A stretch of 64,000 nt of DNA from Escarpia spicata (Eukaryota > Annelida > Polychaeta > Sabellida > Siboglinidae): contig OZ023205.1 in assembly GCA_963995525.1 (NCBI GenBank), forward strand, positions 61,902,104 through 61,966,103, read 5' to 3'. The notes beneath the pieces were generated by a model. It was not told the DNA's origin. It ran no database searches and worked only from the letters and a program-made list of their open reading frames with translations. The position numbers were made by a program, and so were the translations under genes. Within the stretch, counting starts at the first letter, position 1. Each line of letters begins with the position of its first letter. Positions 20,583 through 32,582 of this stretch are shown piece by piece.

Positions 20583-21130
20583 TCATATCAGTCGAAAAAA
20601 CCAACAGCTTTCGGTGCAATAATTAAAGTAATCGTTTATCTTAGTGACTATAACCACATCGAAAGGACGAATAAAATCACCGAAAATAGTCAGTGATTTA
20701 GTTCGTTGTAGCGCGCAATAGCCAATATATGGCGCGCTCGTAAATTGTAGTTCTAAAAAATGCGGAAGGTGGCTCAACGGCGGGAAATTACAGTCAATCG
20801 CCACACCCGTAACGTTGTTGATTTGCGCACCATCAACTTCGACGGTCGCTCCATCCAGCACGATGACTCGACAATCGCAGTCAGTTTGAAGGTGCGTTCT
20901 TTCTTCGAGGATGAAGATGTCACTCCAGCCGTCCAGGCGTCATTCATCAACGATGTGCGCACATTTTAATGTGCGGTTGTGCGCAAGATGGTTGCAAAGT
21001 TTCCACTGCAGCCCGTGTGAACCTCACATACGAGCCGATTGTGCGTCTGGCAGCCTGTTTTGCTCCAAGGCAAGGCCAGCGAAAACGAGACATTTTCACG
21101 TGATAAATGTGGTCAATTTTGTTTAACAAA
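20583..21130. other. GC-richer segment with overlapping short open frames, unassigned
   Basis: A 69-codon plus-strand frame (20760-20969) and overlapping minus-strand frames (20583-20861, 20774-20962) cover a segment with higher GC than its surroundings. None shows a domain I recognise. Because composition differs sharply from the flanks, it may be a captured exon or old element coding region. Confidence 0.3.
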
Positions 21131-21260
21131 ATCTAATTTGTAGACATTTTATTTGAAAGATCTAATATTCTATGATATATATTACTAAAAATCAAGTTTT
21201 CAAACTTGAATATTTGTATTTTTTTGTGTTAACTTTAATATCAGTACATTAAACGCCCAC

Positions 21261-21275
21261 CGATTTACGTTACAC
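21261..21275. repeat. 15-bp inverted partner of the 27646 motif
   Basis: CGATTTACGTTACAC is the exact reverse complement of GTGTAACGTAAATCG at 27646-27660. The pair would bracket about 6.4 kb inside the hAT element. Confidence 0.6.
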
Positions 21276-21783
21276 AATGATGCTTAGTGAATTACCTGCC
21301 CTTATTATTTTAAGGATTCACTTCCCAGATTTGATACACATGTATATTGAGCAAGAGGACTTTGTAGTATTGGTAGAATGTTATTTATATGTTCATCATA
21401 ATTTAGTGTTTGTTTATCTGTCCAACTTTCATGCAAGAATTTTGTGCATTCCATAATAGTTGAGGTAATTCCACATATCAGGTTGTTCCGATGTCAATCA
21501 CACGAAGAAGAATAATGCAGCTGTGTTTGCACAAACCATTGATATGCCTTATGTAGATGTTCCCAATATATCAGACACCATTGTATTGACACATTGGAAT
21601 GTACTGAAATGTGTTGCTCCTTCAAACTTGCGACATGTTTTTGTAACGTAAGTCGGAAGAAACTGGAAAATAATAAAAACGTCAAAAACAAAAAAAAATT
21701 TACGAAATAATCAAAATTACTGTATATTATTTATTCACTGTGAGATAAAATTAAAAGGTGAACAGGTTGCACTGCATGTGCCA

Positions 21784-22250
21784 TCATCCTAACAAGTTAT
21801 TTAATAACGTAACCATGAACATTGGTATTACAAACTTGGTTTTCTTTCCTTGTACCCTTTCATGTGAAGCGCGGACAGTTGCTTTCTTTTGCGAACTGTT
21901 GAGTGTTTTCTCCACCTCGTTAAGAAGGACATAATGTTTCACGATAATTTCCTTGATTTCCGTTACTTTCGTCGGAGTAAAGCCAGCCTTCCTTATGTCC
22001 TCATTTGCCTGATTTTTCGGACTCGATTCTTCAGCAGTTTCTCCTTGTCTGTCGCTACTATTTTCACCACCATGTTTGGTGTTCAATTAGTCTCTGGACT
22101 ATGAAGTTTTCAGCTTCTTTTCCACCAGCTTGCTTATTTGTTCGAGTTCATCAAGTTTCACCACCTCTTGTTGGTGTAGTTTCTTGTTTTGCATAGACAC
22201 AATAGTGCTAGTGCGATTCCTCTTCCTTGAATTTTGAAATGGCAATTTCA
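21784..22250 (-). pseudogene. Possible Myb/SANT-like domain protein remnant
   Basis: The 100-codon minus-strand frame has FTPTKVTEIKEIIVKHYVLL and then SQKKATVRASHERV, reminiscent of Myb/SANT-like DNA-binding domains found in transposon-related proteins. Upstream, other frames give a Lys/Glu-rich coiled-coil-like stretch (QEVVKLDELEQISKLVEKKL) ending in a stop. The pieces lie in different frames, so it would be a broken gene. The similarity is weak. Confidence 0.3.
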
Positions 22251-22307
22251 CAGTAAGCGTTGTATCGGGCAAGATTGTTGTTGTGCTGTCGCATGGCCCT
22301 TAGAAAT

Positions 22308-22575
22308 GTACCGTAAAAATTACGGTAAAATGACTGGCAGCACGGGTGCCAACCGAATACCGTAAATTTAACGGTATATGATTTACGGTGTACCGTATTT
22401 TTACGGAATAATACTGTATAATATACGGTAGCATATTGATGGTGTATCGTATTTTTTTACGGAATATTACCGTAGAATATACGGTAACATATTTACGGCG
22501 TACCGTATTTTTACGGAATTGTGCTATAGAATATACGGTAGCATTTTTACGGAATACCGTATTTTTTATGGAATT
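22308..22575. repeat. Palindromic ACCGTAA/TTACGGT cluster
   Basis: About ten copies each of TACCGTA, ACGGTA and TTTACGGAAT alternate in both orientations, separated by AT-rich spacers, so the strand can fold back on itself repeatedly. A smaller cluster of the same words is at 26693-26765. It is probably a foldback or MITE-type repeat. Confidence 0.8.
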
Positions 22576-22822
22576 TTTAGGGCGCGTCTTAAGACACATT
22601 ATTTTAAACTTGCTTTCAATGTCTAGTTTTATGTGACATCATCATATCAGTTTTATGTGACTTCATCATATCATAATATTTATTAGTATAATATTTTATA
22701 GTTGTCTACTATTAAACTAGTATATTATCTCAATAATTATTTAATAATAATTAATTGTATTTATACACTAGTAAATTATGCAATTACATAGAAAGATGTC
22801 CTTAAAGAAACGTGTTACACAT

Positions 22823-23116
22823 CTACACATTGAAAGCGGGTTTGAAATGGTGAAGGCGTCCGGTGAAGGCGTCCGGTGAGGTGATCAGTCGCAGTTCCTC
22901 CGGCAGCGCGTTCCACAGGGGTGGTTCGGCTCGAGAGAGAGATCGCTGGTCGTATCGCATCGGGTTGTGTTGTGGCACGGTCTGGGGCGGGGGGGGGGGG
23001 GTGAGGGAGGGGGGGCGACCTGCATATCGTGGCGACCGGCGTGGCACGTGGCGAGTGGTCAGTGACGCGGGGTACGGGGGTGTCTCGTTGTGAGGGACGT
23101 TGAGGACAAGGTTCAC
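22823..23116 (-). mobile_element. LINE 3' end fragment, GC-rich
   Basis: The minus-strand frame ends with MRYDQRSLSRAEPPLWNALP, then EELRLITSPDAFTGRLHHF and a stop, matching the last segment of CR1-type reverse transcriptases (the W-N-LP-R motif). The upstream part is Pro/Arg-rich and includes a C(n)/G(n) run. Its GC content contrasts with the AT-rich surroundings, and it differs from the other LINE tails in this window. Confidence 0.7.
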
Positions 23117-23541
23117 TGTTTTATACTCTGTGGGCCGCTTCCCCGGTAGCCAGTGAGAAAGTTTGGGTTCTGCGGTGATGCTCTGATGTCGGTCGCTGCG
23201 CTGGATCTTTTGGAGCTAATCACTTAGAAGTACGCGCCACGCGATGTGTGATTGAGTGTATCGAAAACAGATCTAATTATATTTATTAATATTTTATTGT
23301 ATATTTATTATTTTTAATTTTTATTAATTATCCACAATGTCATACCGTAATTGTTGTAAGTAATGTGTATTGAATTATTACTCACAATTTAGTATCTCTA
23401 TTAATCATTGCATAAGTATTAGTATTTTAGAAACATTGTTGACACCATTGAACAGAGTTGTACTTTGGAAATGAGTGTATAAATAAAGTTATTATTATTA
23501 TAAAATCTTGAAAATATAAATATACACCAAATACTCTTTAC

Positions 23542-23611
23542 CACACAAAACGAGGCAAGGTGTCTCAGGCAAGGTTGGCAGCTGTTCCACTTCTGAAGCC
23601 GAAGACGTGTC
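23542..23611 (-). CDS. Exon-like segment, unassigned
   Basis: Acceptor TGGTTATAG and donor GTAAAG enclose an open 23-codon stretch beginning DTSSASEVEQLPTLPETP, phase 0 in and 1 out. It matches in phase the exon-like segment at 23988-24089. It could belong to an upstream part of the MIB-kinase gene or to a separate gene carried within the hAT element. No known domain is recognised. Confidence 0.4.
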
Positions 23612-23987
23612 CTATAACCAACACATATGTATATTAAATCATTATATTTATGTCAATTATATTTATTTTTATTGTCAACAGACCTATGATAAAGCGATTC
23701 TGATATCACTGCTCTCACATAAACAATTACAATTCAGGAATTGGCCCAGGCCAATTAATAATATTTAATTGTATTCAGTACAAGGCTAAACATAAATGTT
23801 GCCATGGTAGCACGGTCACATTTTATTGTTTCATCACCAAGGTGTGTAAAACAAGTTGCCCCGCTTTATGTTGATGATTTGAATTACACCATCATGGCCC
23901 AGTCGAAGCGGGACAACCCACATATTGATTTTGTACGTATATCAAATAAAATATAAATATCATAAATACTCATACACATTTACATAC

Positions 23988-24089
23988 CTTAGCTTCTATA
24001 AAGAGTTGGTCGCTCTTTTCATCAAACTCGGTCATCATTGCCAGAATGAGTGTTGCCGTCTTGCACTGACCGCTGTTGACATCAGCTTG
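23988..24089 (-). CDS. Exon-like segment, unassigned
   Basis: A polypyrimidine-rich acceptor (CTCCGCCCTCCAG) and donor GTATGT enclose 34 codons, starting QADVNSGQCKTATLILAMM and continuing TEFDEKSDQLFIEAK. It joins 23542-23611 in phase 0. The composition looks like folded protein (mixed hydrophobic and acidic). I do not recognise the family. Confidence 0.45.
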
Positions 24090-25067
24090 CTGGAGGGCGG
24101 AGCTTGAGACTTATTTTCCTTTTGGAAGACACCTTCAAGTAGCGCTTCAAGATGTCGTAACGTTTGCATTGCTTACCTAATCCTTCACCGGGTCTAAATT
24201 ATAGTAGATTTGCTTAACTACAGCCACCAATATAACACCAGACACAAAAGTCGCGATTTTTTTTCTCCGAAACGCAGCCTTTCCGAAATAATCTGAATTC
24301 AAAGCTGATAAATCCCAGTTCAAAACGAAGCTTAGTAATATCTTCCGCTACATTTGGCGGCAAAATAGTTAATTACTTCTTTTCAAGCCTGCCGATAACG
24401 CTAGACGCGCTCAGGTTGTGACTCGCGGGGATGGAATTATATCATTGATCGTTCTCTGACTAGAGTGGTAAGCTAGGCTGGCCCACTGCAGCGACAATGC
24501 TGGCCATCATCCCACTGTAAGGCAGGAAGAGTTGTACCCACTGCAGAATACATAGCCCACCACTGTTTGACATCTATGACATGTAATAAATGTCTGGCAG
24601 AGGAAATGTTTGACTTGCAGATGTGTCGCTGTGCTCCCTGGATAAGGTGACTAATGGCTAATTAATGGGGTAGGCTGTGTAGCCACCGGCTTATTCGTTT
24701 GGGGAAGGGTTGTGACCTGGAAATAAGATTAATCTGAGGTTAATATCCCAGTTGGATTATCCTAGGCTGTGGACAATCGGGTGGCTCACGCGGTTTAGAG
24801 GTGCCAAGTCTACCCATTTGGCGGTAGAACATGTCCTGTTTCTTCATTCTTGGGACAATCTCACGGCCTACCGCTTTAATACCAAAATCTGCCGTCAGAT
24901 CGGTAGTTCACGGTTATAAAGGAATTACTCATTTTTAGTTCAATTATACAGCCTAACCAACATTTCACGAAAATGCTATGCAATAAGTAAATATATCCTA
25001 ACTTTGAAACATTATCTGGTCATGGCCGGAGTGGTTTCCTAGTCTGCATGCACCTCTCATCTCGACT

Positions 25068-25235
25068 GAGGCTCATTGAATGGTATATTCAAATACAATT
25101 GCGAGTACCACTGAAACCTGATTTATCATTGAAAGGTCCCCTGGTACTGAATGGTATGTGAAATACCATTGAGAGTACCACTGAGACACACTGATTTATT
25201 ATTGAATGATACGTTCAAATACCATTGAGAGTGGC
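25068..25235. repeat. Three diverged tandem units of about 60 bp
   Basis: ATTGAATGGTATATTCAAAT, then GCGAGTACCACTGA, recurs three times with substitutions. It is an old short tandem array. Confidence 0.65.
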
Positions 25236-25249
25236 GAAAAGGGGAAGGG

Positions 25250-27285
25250 GATTCCTTTATGTTTCTCATCTGCCTGAAATATTTCAAACACACTTGAAAG
25301 GTGTAATAAGTTGAGATTTAGCAATCTTATTTTTAGCTAATTAATATAGTTATTTTTATGAATATACAAACTGATTTTTGTGGCTAAAAAAGAACATCGA
25401 CGGGGTGGGGTGGAACGGGTGTACGTAAACCATCCTATATGAAAAGGAGGGAGTTTGTTCCTAGTTTTTCATTTATTAATTAATATTATGTTTCATAAGA
25501 CTATAATATATACGTTGATGACTGCCTGCAAAATTGTTCTTAGTTATTTAAGTAAGCCCCTAACAATGTTAGTGATTTGAAAGTTAAGTCTGTGCGTCAT
25601 GTTCAAATGGCAAACAATGCATCCAGTGTCAAACAAGTTTTATTAGCAATTTCACCAAAGCGGTTCTAGTTGAACACAATTCCGTTTGATGTCCAATTTC
25701 CTCACGTTCAACGCAGCAGAATTCATGTTACAAATTACCACACTGGCTAATTCCTGGTAGCAGCAGAGCAACAGACTTATTCCTTTTAACGTGTTCTGTT
25801 TATGTCTGTGCTTGTGGGTCAATTGTCCGAAAAATTGCACTTGAATGAAACTTATTCTATTGAGTTTACAATAGACCACACGTATACCAAACATACACCG
25901 ACGTTTCATCGACAAAAAGGACAAGCTGCAGTACTAACATTTTAGTCAGTGTTGCATATTGTAGACACGCTTACGCAATGGATCGATGTTATAAATCACT
26001 AAATATAGTACAAATTAATCGATTCAGTGCATTTTTAGACAAGCTAAATAATTTACTACTACAGTCAATGTGATTAATACGAGCTTCGGTTGCGAGCAAA
26101 CTGTCGGAATATATAGCTGCATTTAAGAGTGAAAAGTGTTTACAAAGCCATGGTCCATGGCATATGAATATCCCACAGAAATACTCATGCCGTGGCTGTT
26201 GTGACGTTTACATTTGTGTCCATCTTAAAATCCCATGAGAAATGAAACTTTGTACATTCAGTCATAAGTTCATATATTTGTGTTGACCACTCACTGAACT
26301 TAATACCGATATTCTAAGCTATTTGCAAAACCAAAATCCTCAACACGAAGAGGTTAACGTACAATATTGGAAGAAGAAGCAGTGGCATTGCTCTTGGTGT
26401 CAACTTGTATTTGTACTCTATTCACCTGTTTGGAGATCGCCAATGTTTGCGACAGCGCAAGTGCGAACATGGAACGACGCGGAAGCTTGCGTTCCAAACG
26501 TAAATATAAACACAATAATGTATGCAAAAATTGCTTATTTTTTCATTTTGTTGCTACCAGTTGATGTAACGTAATTATATGCGGCCTGTGCTATTTAAAG
26601 CCACCTTTGACCGCAGTTATCGCAGTCATTCTTGTCCCGGTTTACTCAAATTGCATTTCGCGCTATCACGTGGCGTACGTGTATTACAGCGAATGTACCG
26701 TAATTCCATTTTACGGAGATATACCGTAAATTATTACGGTAGATGCCCGTTAATTATACGGTAATTGAGTGCACCTCTCGAACTTCTGGCTGTGTATAGC
26801 AGCACTTGCTAATGCATTGAGCTATCTCCGATATGTTTTGTCGTAGTCGCGTCCCTTTCTTTTTTTTTCCTGCAGTTTTGACATTGATATATTGTCTCTT
26901 GGCACGTACTATTTCATAACACGATCTGTCTCCTTCCTTCCGTAATGTGGATCTGTTGTATTTTTTCTATCTCTGTAAGCTTTCTGGCGTTCAGCTGATG
27001 TTTTTGCTATGGTTCCTACAAACACAAACTATACAATGCTTCAAAAACTACACACGCTTGTGCCCATAACCCTATGTCATCAAAGTTTGTCAAAAATTGA
27101 CATAATATTAATAATAATGTTACTAATCATGTCGTACAATATTACATGGTTCTATCAATCTAAATATAATACAATCCTAAGAGAAATTAAGCACGATTTA
27201 TTCACACTGACACTACAACTAAACGTACATATTCACTGCATGACAGTTTGCTGCGCGTTTATACGATTATTTGTCGGCGTAAACG
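25250..27285. other. No gene seen
   Basis: Within the hAT boundaries. Several short open frames (for example 25652-25924 minus, 26323-26574 plus) have no recognisable domain. A small ACCGTAA palindrome cluster lies at 26693-26765. Confidence 0.4.
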
Positions 27286-27291
27286 AAAATG

Positions 27292-27660
27292 GTGTAACGT
27301 AACTGAGTGTAACGTAAATTGGGCAAATTCACGACTCAAACTCTTTACACTGTTTCAAGGAACGCCGGAACGAATGTATACTGTGGTATTGGTAGTAACC
27401 TCTGTTGAATAACAGTGAAGCATTTCTTTTGGCATGCCTCTACATACTTTCTTCAGTATCGCCGTAACGTAAATCGAATCCTTAAAGTTACTGCCACAGA
27501 GCATTACATTATAGAACCAACAATAAAATCCAATGGTCCAATGACTTTTTACCGGTACTGTATATATACATGTTATTATATTTCAATAACAGTTTGCAAC
27601 TACGTGTGGTGTGAATTTAAAGTTGGAGAATAATCAAAGGAAACAGTGTAACGTAAATCG
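27292..27660. repeat. Four GTAACGTAAATCG-type motifs, same orientation
   Basis: GTGTAACGTAA at 27292, GTGTAACGTAAATTG at 27307, CGTAACGTAAATCG at 27463 and GTGTAACGTAAATCG at 27646. The last one has an exact 15-bp inverted partner at 21261-21275. They resemble subterminal transposase-binding repeats of a nested DNA element. Confidence 0.6.
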
Positions 27661-27925
27661 CATGATTTCGGCGACAAGCTACTCAAGAGCACAGACACAT
27701 AATTTTGTACTGCAGGTGATTTATTTATACCATAAAATAATCTACACTTTGTATGAGATAAAGGAAACACACACGAGGCACTTTTATAATAACTAGTTTA
27801 ATAATTTTAACAGTGGTTGTAGTCAGAGTTTTGCCGGCGACATGCGAAAACGCACACTTGTGCTGCGTGCATGCGTTCGTAATTCAGCAAATTTTATAGT
27901 TAACTAAATAAAACTACACATCGTT

Positions 27926-29694
27926 TTAATCCTTATGATGTCTTCTAGCCACTGGAGTCGGAAATTTGTATGGACTTTTCAAGGCCCCTATAACAACCAC
28001 GAAAAAAGCCGGCGACAGCACTTTTTTAAGTGTCTCGTATTCGCTGGCCTTGCCCTCCAGACGTTGATGCTGAATATCTGAAAAATAAATATGAGTATTT
28101 TCAGCTGTTAGCCGATGGCGCCATCGTGCTGGAGCTGGATGGCTAAGCGCGGCAGATCGACCACGTCTCGTCTGAGATTCTCTCAATCAGGACACCATTA
28201 CTGCGTACCTTCCTTGTAAACTGGACATCGACAACAGCTGCCACCAATTGGCTGTGTCAGCTGAGATGCTGAGACTGGCTAAATCTGCAACGCATGCTGA
28301 GTTACATTGATGAATGTAGTTTGTGGAAGAGGTTGGGTATAATGTGTGAGTAATAAAATTATGTACTTCTTGTTATGGTGTGTGCGATGTATATGCATAT
28401 ATGAATGATACAGATTGATAATGATTCTCACAGAATTTTAGGTCAAAAAGTACAGATTGCAACCCAAAAAATGTGGCAGCTCTGTTGGCGTAATGTAATC
28501 GTCAAGGATACATCTGGTATGAGTAAGTCATAGTCTGTTTGATGCCGTACCAGAGAATCTTCCCAACTTCGAATGGTTTCCAGCTGGCACGCAATTAAGA
28601 CCCGTGCTGAGAATGGGAAATTATCACAACAGAAAAATGTCATGCTCTGTCTTATTACAGTATTCGTTGGTTGAGCCGTGGAGCAGTTCTAGTGAGATAT
28701 ATGATAGGCCTAATTCTGTGAGATTTCTCCATTGAATTAGCGCACCGGTCAATCAGCTGGAAGATACCGAGTTTCGAGTTACGTTTTGCGTTCGGACATT
28801 TAAACACGTTGAATGCGCTGCTTCGGGAAGACAACAACAGTAGAAGTGTACACACACAGCTGTCGCCTTTAAAAATGCATGCCAAGAACGCTAAATTTAG
28901 TGTCTACGTATTTCAAGTTCACCAGGTAGTTTTGCGTCATAGACGATGCACGCGTAGAAGATGCCAACCCGGTGTTTGTTGGTGTGCACGACAGCCTGCA
29001 CACAGCCTTCAGTGGTCGATTTGCCGACTTCACTGCGTCTTTGTAAGTTCGTTTATTGCTCAGCCTGACTTTATTGAAGTTGTCGCCATCATTTAGAGAT
29101 GACAAAGCTGATTTGCAGTAGAATCTCTAAGACTGTGAAATAAATCATGACGCTTTGAAATAAAAATGTTTCACAATGAAAGACAACTTCTTGCTTTTAT
29201 GAGTGATACAAGTGCTGATTTTCAGTATTGCTTGAAATAGCGCCAAATGGTCGGCAGCATTTGATTAAGCGATCGATGGCGGAATTCCCAGCAACAAGTC
29301 ACACCATGAACACCTTCGGTATCGTTTTAAAAAATATTTGTGTGACTTACGAACTCCGCTCTCACCATGCAAACTTTATAAAAGAATATGCAGCGCCACC
29401 ATTCTGTTTAGGCTTTATTTTTGCATGGCGTTTAACTATTGTTATTTATTTATTTTATGTGGCTCAAGGTAGCACAACATACACTACTTACGAATACCCA
29501 CGAAAAGGTATTTTATAATTATGTATTACCTAATTTAGCTTTTGCCCGCATAGAGATATAACTGGACAAAATTTGGCTCACGCCTAAACACGTTTGCAGA
29601 ACTCTGTCTTAAATCAATGCGTAGCGCTGTCTTGATTATGCCACCGTCTTCAGCAAATCAGTTTAAGAACTGTTCTCATTTCTTAATCACTTTG
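27926..29694. other. Unassigned; a possible minus-strand exon at about 27926-28082
   Basis: A minus-strand segment after a TTCAG acceptor reads DIQHQRLEGKASEYETLKKV and runs to a stop at 27926. It has no recognised domain. The rest (28190-29694) contains overlapping short open frames on both strands, none convincing. A (TA)n tract lies at 29695-29719. Confidence 0.3.
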
Positions 29695-29812
29695 TTATAT
29701 ATATATATATATATATATCATGATTAGTTAACTTCTTGATGGCATGGGTCGCCGAGCAAGTCCCGCAAGCAGAATTTGGTTTGGGTCGGGACAAAAAAGT
29801 TAAAAACCGCTG

Positions 29813-29820
29813 ACCTAAAT
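29813..29820. repeat. Right 8-bp target-site duplication of hAT element
   Basis: ACCTAAAT directly after the terminal CCGCTG, identical to the left copy. The pre-insertion sequence would have read GTTTACCTAAATGTTATT. Confidence 0.85.
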
Positions 29821-30591
29821 GTTATTTATGTCACCAATTAAATCAACGCAATCCCTCTAACACATAGCACGTTATATACTTTATTATACTTATTGTTATA
29901 TTACTGTCTGAACAACATGTTCTCAAATAAACAAGTACGTTTGTTTTTGTCTCTGTGTAATTTGATTTCACAGATTGAACATGTATTTACTCGAAACAGC
30001 AACTTTGGCAACACAACGGAACATGAACACTTTTCAAATGTCATGGCCCACACCGATGTCACACGGAAACGTCACCAGTGACTTGAATCTGCCTAAATGT
30101 AGAGGACACGCAGGAAGTGAGTGACACGTAGGCCTACCTAGTTATGGAGCTACTGACAGGGAGTTGGTTAGCAGACCACAACCTATACGGTAATAGTCAC
30201 ATTAAACCCGGTATAAATCAACATACTCGTCTATGTGTACACATGTGGGATATGTATGATGTTCGATTGAACATTCAAAGACTTAGTAGGGTTATGTTTA
30301 AGAGCTATTATAACATGCCAATACCTGTCAATGTACAAAGCCACTTTACCAAAAAATTAATTCTTCTCTATTAGAATGTCAATTTGTACGACAATGTGTG
30401 TGAAGTAATGTAAAATCAGAGTGTCTCTCAATTTACGGTGTAAAAAGTCGGAATTCATTTCCTGTCAGTATTGCAAAAATACCAAACTTTCGCTCGTTTG
30501 TTGATAAACTAAATATCAACATGATTGTGATGATACTAGTGTATGAAGTTTGACCTAACTAACAGTTTTATTTTCAATTATGATTATTTCA
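29821..30591. other. No gene seen
   Basis: AT-rich DNA between the hAT right end and the dispersed repeat. It has short open frames only. Confidence 0.4.
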
Positions 30592-30827
30592 TGCCTCGGT
30601 TAGTAAACAGATTGCCAGAGTTGCCAGTCAACCTAACGTCAACTGGTGCACCTAGAAGAAACAATCACTCGTAACAAGTTAAAACTTTAGTGATCGTGAC
30701 ATCGAGCATACATGCCGTGACCAACTCTCGCGCCAAAGAAAGCAGACCACCACGAAGAAAGATCTTCGAACGCTGAAATCAACAACTTAGCAGTTCCTTC
30801 TGCAACGACATCACAGCTATAGACAAC
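30592..30827. repeat. Dispersed repeat, about 236 bp (copy 1)
   Basis: Shares long blocks with 44612-44847, for example AACCTAACGTCAACTG, CGTAACAAGTTAAAACTTTA and CTTCGAACGCTGAAATCAAC. Its nature (solo LTR, SINE or other) is unclear; the two copies are about 90% alike by eye and end at nearly the same base. Confidence 0.85.
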
Positions 30828-31305
30828 GCCAGTGTCCGTCCAACCAGCTCCATCAGATTCGAGGTGATCGAATCCCGAGTCCGATCCAAGATGTCCTCAT
30901 CAAAATACATATCCACCTGCATCACCACTAGTAGGTCAATTGTACGATTTTCAAAACGCACGAAACGAGTATTTAGTAGAGTACACATTCATAAAAGGAA
31001 ATATATGTTATAATAACAATAAACATTCTTATTTTTCACGATAACCATATAAAATAGACATTTTATCGTTCTAAGGGTCGTGAGTTTAAACATAAATGTA
31101 CAGGTAAAATTATGTAAAACTATTTTTTAAAAATCGTGTCGCTGTTATCTAGTCGAAGGCATTACGCATGTTTGACTGATGAGGCTTTAAAAACACTTAC
31201 AAAATTACAGTTTCTTATTTCTGGATCTAGATTGTTCCATACTTGTGGGCCATTAACAGCTATGCTGATTTTTTAATTTTGGTTCGTGCCCTTGGAACAT
31301 ACAAA

Positions 31306-31701
31306 TCACCTCTTGCATTTGATCGTGTTGTTCTTGTAGAAATTAGCTTGTCTGTATTTCACGCGCTCTGGTAGTGGCAACCGATTTAGTTGTGTCAGTA
31401 GTGGAGCAGTTGGAGCTGTGAGTCTGTAATCAGAGTGTGTTGTGATTCTGGCAGCATGTCTTTGTACTCTGTACATTCGCTCTGCCGAGTTTGCACTTTG
31501 CAGTTTGCTACAGATTGTACCGTAGTAGTCCATGTGTGGCAGAACGTAGCTGTTGTAGAACGCCTTCCTTGCTTGGTACAGAAGGTGTTTCTTTATTCTG
31601 CAGATAAGTGCGAGGTTTCTGGGAATCGTGTTGTATGTCTTGTACATGTGAGCGTTCCATGTGAGGAAATGATCTATTTGAAGCACGAGTAGCCTTTTCA
31701 C
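31306..31701 (-). pseudogene. LINE C-terminal fragment (Jockey/CR1-like)
   Basis: The minus-strand frame begins near VLQIDHFLTWNAHMYKTYN, continues with ARKAFYNSYVLPHMDYYGTI (the Y-YVLPHLDY motif that follows the RT) and YRVQRHAARIT, then LTQLNRLPLPERVKYRQ. It lacks the RT core upstream. The GC-richer DNA upstream to 32270 has no clear RT motifs. Confidence 0.85.
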
Positions 31702-32504
31702 TTTATAATGGGATGACTACGTGAGATGGGATATGAGGAGATCGGAGGGGAGAGTGAAAAATGGGGAGAGGATGTTGCTGATCAGCGTTCAACATAACTG
31801 CGGGCCCGCGTGTCCGAGGCCCGTGAATATTTTGTTGGGCCGCAGCTGCCACAAGTCACAAGCCCGGTTGGCCGCGCGGTTTTTGGATATATCTGCCGAT
31901 CTGTTCATCATTTTGTTAGCGAAGAACTGATAGTTACTGCGAGAGTAGCGCTGCAACGATGTATTCCAGGAGCATGGGCTGAAGAGTTGTGCGGATAAAA
32001 GTCACGCGGTTGGTCACCAGATAGAAGGGCAGAACACCATATCGGAGGTGAAGGATATCAAGCATGCGGGTGCCTTTGCGTACATTCGTGGACTGGTGGG
32101 TTGATTATCAAGGATGTGCGTGTATATGTAGAAGGGCGGCGAACGTTGTAGACGAGACGGTGCAAATGCAATGGGGAAGGGAGTGGTGTCACGGCAGACA
32201 GGAATATATCAAACGAAACAAGTTAAAAGTCGTATTTGTTCCAGTATCCAGAATCAGTCTCCAGAACCAATAATCATTATTATAAGACTATCCCTAGTGT
32301 ATTGTCCACACAAATGCACCGGTGTTTGCTGAATCAATGGTACCTCGTCCCATTTACTGTCTTAGCCGGTCTTGATTGAAGGAACCATATGCGTTTGGTT
32401 GCTTTGAACTTATTAAACGCAGTTTTGCGGACAGTATACGTTCAACGTTGTTATACTAGTATAGGTTATATATATAATTATATATTTATTTATATATATA
32501 TATT

Positions 32505-32582
32505 ACTCACTCACTCACTCACTCACTCACTCACTCACTCACTCACTCACTCACTCACTCACTCACTCACTCACTCACTCAT
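32505..32582. repeat. (ACTC)n microsatellite at LINE 3' end
   Basis: About 19 perfect ACTC units, immediately next to the 3' end of the minus-strand LINE that follows. On that strand it reads (GAGT)n and probably is, or grew from, the element's simple-repeat tail. Confidence 0.95.

Larger units (their letters stand above)
18885..29812. mobile_element. hAT-superfamily DNA transposon, about 10.9 kb, with nested insertions
   Basis: The left end reads CAGCGGTTCTTAAC and later GGGTCGCGACCCAA; the right end, on the other strand, reads CAGCGGTTTTTAAC and later CCCGACCCAA. These are imperfect terminal inverted repeats of the kind known from Charlie-like hAT elements, flanked by an exact 8-bp duplication ACCTAAAT. 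I did not recognise a hAT transposase with a BED finger or dimerisation domain inside, so this is probably a non-autonomous or decayed copy carrying captured and nested DNA: LINE fragments, a palindromic block and two exon-like segments. The alternative is that the ends belong to two separate hAT copies, but that would not explain the identical octamers. Confidence 0.78.

Noticed and set aside
18885..29812. Active autonomous hAT transposon
   Set aside because: No open frame within it shows a transposase that I can recognise; only the ends and target duplication are supported.
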